DNA of 33,784 nt from Gemmatimonadota bacterium (lineage in GTDB: Bacteria > Gemmatimonadota > Gemmatimonadetes > Gemmatimonadales > Gemmatimonadaceae): the NCBI GenBank assembly GCA_021299375.1, contig JAJTGR010000008.1, forward strand, positions 1 to 33,784. The letters run 5' to 3'. The notes under the pieces are model-generated. The model had not been told where the DNA came from. It worked only from the letters and a program-made list of their open reading frames with translations, and made no database searches. Of the stretch, positions 31,605-33,784 are shown one piece after another; position 1 is the stretch's first letter, and each line of letters begins with the position of its first letter. Position numbers and translations under genes: made by a program.

Positions 31605-32040
31605 TCCATCCGCACCCGTATCGTCCTCGTGACCGGCGCCAATCGTGGCATCGGTGAGGCACTGGTCGACGCTCTCGTGGCCACCACCGGTGATGTGCCG
31701 GTGCTGGTGAACAACGTCGGCGTGGCCGGGCACATGGGTGGGGCGTTCACCGATGCCGATGGGATCAGCAAGGGCCGCACGGAGATGGAGGTGAACGTCT
31801 TCGGTCCATGTGCCCGCACTCAGGCGTTCGCCCCGGTGCTCGCGCGCATGTGAAGGCCGCGCGGTCGTCAACCTCGCATCGGTGGCCAGCTTCGTGAATG
31901 TCCCGATGCTTGCGGCCTACCGCGCGTCGAAGGCCGCCCCCCACTCGCTCCCGCAGGCAGCGCGCCTCCTCCCGCAGCCGCAGCCGACATGGGTGTTCGG
32001 CGTCTCCCCGGGCCCGATCGCCGCCATGGCGGCGGCGTGA
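31605..32040 (+). pseudogene. Short-chain dehydrogenase pseudogene with deletion and frameshift
   Basis: First frame: SIRTRIVLVTGANRGIGEALVDAL with the TGxxxGIG cofactor motif, then directly DVPVLVNNVGVAGHM (the NNAG-type motif), meaning about 45 residues between them are missing, and MEVNVFGPCARTQAFAPVLARM to TGA at 31851. After a shift the next frame continues VNLASVASFVNVPMLAAYRASKAAPHSL with the Ser and YxxxK residues, and WVFGVSPGPIAAMAAA to TGA at 32040. Together this is one SDR, cut by an internal deletion and a 1-nt frame change near 31850. It differs from the SDR fragment at 3969-4365, so two SDR genes are broken in this window. Confidence 0.75.
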
Positions 32041-32116
32041 GGGGCGCATCGGCCGGTGCCGTTGGCCCGTTCCCAGCTGCGCCGACCGGAACTCCGGCGG
32101 CGCCCGCAAGCCCGCT

Positions 32117-33547
32117 TCAAAAGGGGGCCGGCGCCTCCACGTGCACGCGATTCCCGGTGACCGGGTGCACGAACGCCAGCCGCTCGGCGTGCAGCAGCAG
32201 GCGCTCGTCGTCATCGGGGGGGGTGCGGCCATACAGCCGGTCGCCCACAATGGGGGCGTCGAGCCCGTCGGGATGCGCGGCATGCACCCGCAGCTGGTGC
32301 GAGCGCCCGGTGTGGGGGGTGAACTGCACGCGCGTGCGCCCATCGGCGCGCGCCACGACGCGCCACTCCGTATGGGCGGGCTTGCCGTGCACCGGGTCGT
32401 GAATGTTGCGCGGCCGGTCGTCGATGTCGGGGCGCAGCGGCAAGGTGATGTGCCCGTGCTCGCCGGCCAGGTTGCCGTCGAGCCACGCCACGTAGTGCTT
32501 GTCGATCTCACGCAACGAGAACCGCCGCTGCAGCGCCTTCGCCACCTCGAGGGACTTGGCCACCAGCAGCAGCCCCGACGTATCCAGATCGAGTCGGTGC
32601 ACCACCAGCGGGCCAGTGGCCTCGGGGTAGCGCGCGCGCAGGCGCGACACCACGCAGTCCTGCAGCGCGGCGCTGCGGCCGGGCACGGTGAGCAGCCCGC
32701 TCGGCTTGTTCACCACCAGGAGGTGCTCGTCCTCGTACACCGGGCGGGGTTCGTCGACGCCGATGGCCGCCGCCCCGAACAGCGGCGGCGGGTCGGCCGG
32801 TAGCCCGTCGAGCATGTGGGTGAGAATGGGCAGGCACTTGCCGCGGCACGCCGCGTAGAACACCCCCTCGCGCCGGTCGCCGGTACTCGAGGGGGCGCCC
32901 CACCAGAACTCGGCGAGGGCGAGTGGCGTGAGCCCCTGTGCGTATGCCTGCGCCAGCAGCTTGGGGGCGGCGCAGTCGCCCGCCCCGGCGGGGGGCTCGG
33001 CCGGCGCGAAGAGGTCACGCAGCGTCCGCGCGTCGCCCCGCGCATTCGCGAAGCGATAGCAGTGCTGGATCTGCGCCATGAGTGCACGCGAACGGGCGGT
33101 GCGCGCGGCATCCACGGCACGTAGCGCCTTGGCGAGACGACGGCCCTCGGCGCTGTCCGCCTCGTGCGGCATGGCGGCAAGCAGTGTCGCGCGCTGCGCC
33201 GCGAAGTCGAGCATTTCAGCCTCGCCCGGCCCCCACACCAGATCGCGCGGCGCGACGGCAAAGGTGGGCGGCGCCCACCCGGCAATGTCCCAGTGGCCGT
33301 TCATCATGCCCGAGAAGGCGCGCAGATAGCCCAGCGTACCGTCGGGGGCGGCCACCACCAACACGCCGAACATCTTGCCGTGTCCCGGCACGTGCAGGCG
33401 CCACGCGCTCGCATGGTGCGCGGCCAGCGTGGCCATGAGTTCCGTGGCGGCGCGCTGCGCCAGCGGAGGCACCGCCTTGCGGTCGAAGGGGGTGGGAAAG
33501 CGGACGGGTCGTTCCGTGTGGGCCGGCACGGGAGCGAATGCAATCAC
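32117..33547 (-). CDS. RluA-family pseudouridine synthase with extended N-terminal domain
   Basis: 476 residues. The C-terminal ~210 residues are the RluA catalytic core: VYEDEHLLVVNKPSGLLTVPGR, VVHRLDLDTSGLLLVAK with the catalytic Asp in HRLD (~320), KHYVAWLDG and FTPHTGRSHQLRVHAAHPDGLDAPIVGD. The N-terminal ~260 residues are an extension seen in a subgroup of these enzymes (FDRKAVPPLAQRAATELM, GKMFGVLVVAAPDGTLGYLRAFSGMM, AQIQHCYRFANARGDARTLRDLF, FWWGAPSSTGDRREGVFYAACRGKCLPILTHML). It isomerises specific uridines of rRNA or tRNA. The GTG at 33547 fits the family start IAFAP...HTERP and overlaps the stop of the upstream antitoxin stub in GTGA. Confidence 0.9.
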   Translation of the reverse strand: MIAFAPVPAHTERPVRFPTPFDRKAVPPLAQRAATELMATLAAHHASAWRLHVPGHGKMFGVLVVAAPDGTLGYLRAFSGMMNGHWDIAGWAPPTFAVAPRDLVWGPGEAEMLDFAAQRATLLAAMPHEADSAEGRRLAKALRAVDAARTARSRALMAQIQHCYRFANARGDARTLRDLFAPAEPPAGAGDCAAPKLLAQAYAQGLTPLALAEFWWGAPSSTGDRREGVFYAACRGKCLPILTHMLDGLPADPPPLFGAAAIGVDEPRPVYEDEHLLVVNKPSGLLTVPGRSAALQDCVVSRLRARYPEATGPLVVHRLDLDTSGLLLVAKSLEVAKALQRRFSLREIDKHYVAWLDGNLAGEHGHITLPLRPDIDDRPRNIHDPVHGKPAHTEWRVVARADGRTRVQFTPHTGRSHQLRVHAAHPDGLDAPIVGDRLYGRTPPDDDERLLLHAERLAFVHPVTGNRVHVEAPAPF

Positions 33548-33633
33548 CAGGCGTGGACCTCGTCGCCCGCCTCGACTTCGGCGATCAGCCGCGACCGGTG
33601 CGTTTTGGCGGCGTGGATGTTGACGCTTCTCAT
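33544..33633 (-). pseudogene. Phd/YefM-type antitoxin N-terminal stub
   Basis: 29 residues: MRSVNIHAAKTHRSRLIAEV followed by EAGDEVHAW and a stop. This is the start of the Phd/YefM DNA-binding domain (M-x-x-V-N-I-x-x-A-K-x-x-x-S-x-L-x-x-x-V-x-x-G-E-x-V), where intact antitoxins continue with I-x-x-x-G-x-P-V-A-x-L. The rest, including the toxin-binding tail, is missing, and no toxin gene follows. Its ATG begins 10 bp from the IS1380-type end, and its stop overlaps the start of the pseudouridine synthase. It may be a truncated gene, or could act as a leader peptide. Confidence 0.65.
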
Positions 33634-33642
33634 TGCACGAAG

Positions 33643-33784
33643 CCTAGCCCGGATTTCTCACCACGGCATTGAATAACGGCTGCCCCCGGTGGTATAAGGT
33701 GCTTGTCGAGAACGCCTTGCCACACACCGGAGAACAGCCGTTATGCCGACAGAGTGTACTCCCGGATCGTTGGTGTTTCAAGCC
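33643..33784 (+). mobile_element. IS1380-family insertion sequence, left end (continues beyond the window)
   Basis: The sequence CCTAGCCCGGATTTCTCACC (33643-33662) looks like the terminal inverted repeat of IS1380-type elements. It is followed by ~80 bp of leader and the transposase start at 33743. The right end lies outside the window, so target-site duplication cannot be checked. The boundary is estimated to within a few bases. Confidence 0.6.
33743..33784 (+). CDS. IS1380-family transposase, first 14 residues
   Basis: ATG at 33743 opens MPTECTPGSLVFQA and runs off the window. The opening E-C-T-x-x-x-L-x-F-x-A is typical of IS1380 DDE transposases, where G-R-R-x-V-x-x-x-F-D-G-G follows. 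GGAGAACAGCCGTT just upstream provides a ribosome site (GGAG). Only 14 residues are visible, so the family call depends on the N-terminus and the nearby terminal sequence. Confidence 0.6.
   Translation, partial: MPTECTPGSLVFQA

Noticed and set aside
1-33784. rRNA, tRNA, riboswitch or CRISPR features
   Set aside because: Reading through both strands, I saw no cloverleaf-like sequence with a CCA end, no rRNA core sequence and no spaced repeats. A covariance-model search was not possible here.

Overview
The window is 33.8 kb of very GC-rich bacterial DNA. It uses many GTG and TTG starts and few obvious Shine-Dalgarno sites. It is rich in exported or lipid-anchored hydrolases carrying TolB-type beta-propellers, in small regulators, and in decayed gene fragments. 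This style suggests a soil or freshwater bacterium of the Gemmatimonadota or a similar phylum. That is inference from gene content and composition, since no rRNA or tRNA gene is present to confirm it.

Left part (1-8.5 kb): an accessory, heavily rearranged stretch. It holds an IS91-like transposase remnant, a hicAB toxin-antitoxin pair whose hicA has an in-frame amber codon, an IS1182-family remnant, and an intact alpha/beta-hydrolase-marR operon with a palindrome at its start. Next come headless or tailless fragments of a short-chain dehydrogenase and an EamA transporter, an intact AAA_14/DUF4143 ATPase with a perfect inverted repeat in front of it, and a second IS91-like remnant. A truncated DUF4239 membrane protein, a polyphosphate-kinase scrap and an intact PLP-dependent threonine/serine dehydratase-like gene complete the stretch.

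Middle part (8.9-21.8 kb): the coherent core. An exported propeller-PHP (CehA/McbA-like) metallohydrolase is followed by an MntA-HepT pair whose HepT has lost its catalytic motif, then two divergent exported proteins of unknown function. A minus-strand operon follows: a shortened TetR regulator with an inverted repeat upstream, a 1404-residue exported fusion of beta-propeller, amidohydrolase and serine beta-lactamase-like domains, and an N-acyl-D-amino-acid deacylase-like lipoprotein. The fusion stop and the deacylase start overlap in ATGA. I read this as a regulated periplasmic system for hydrolysing D-amino-acid-containing or beta-lactam-like amides. It is the best candidate here for an undescribed system. 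A hypothetical ORF with an acidic 12-bp tandem repeat and a double NTF2-like exported protein follow.

Right part (21.8-33.8 kb): a gene graveyard (pieces of an amidohydrolase and of a TolB/TPR signalling protein), a META-domain lipoprotein, a PepSY membrane pair, an HxlR regulator divergent from an NAD(P)-binding protein and a dicarboxylate symporter, a third IS91-like remnant and a family 9 glycosyltransferase. The end holds an exported protein of unknown function, a broken short-chain dehydrogenase, an RluA-type pseudouridine synthase, a Phd/YefM antitoxin stub, and the left end of an IS1380-family element whose transposase runs off the window.
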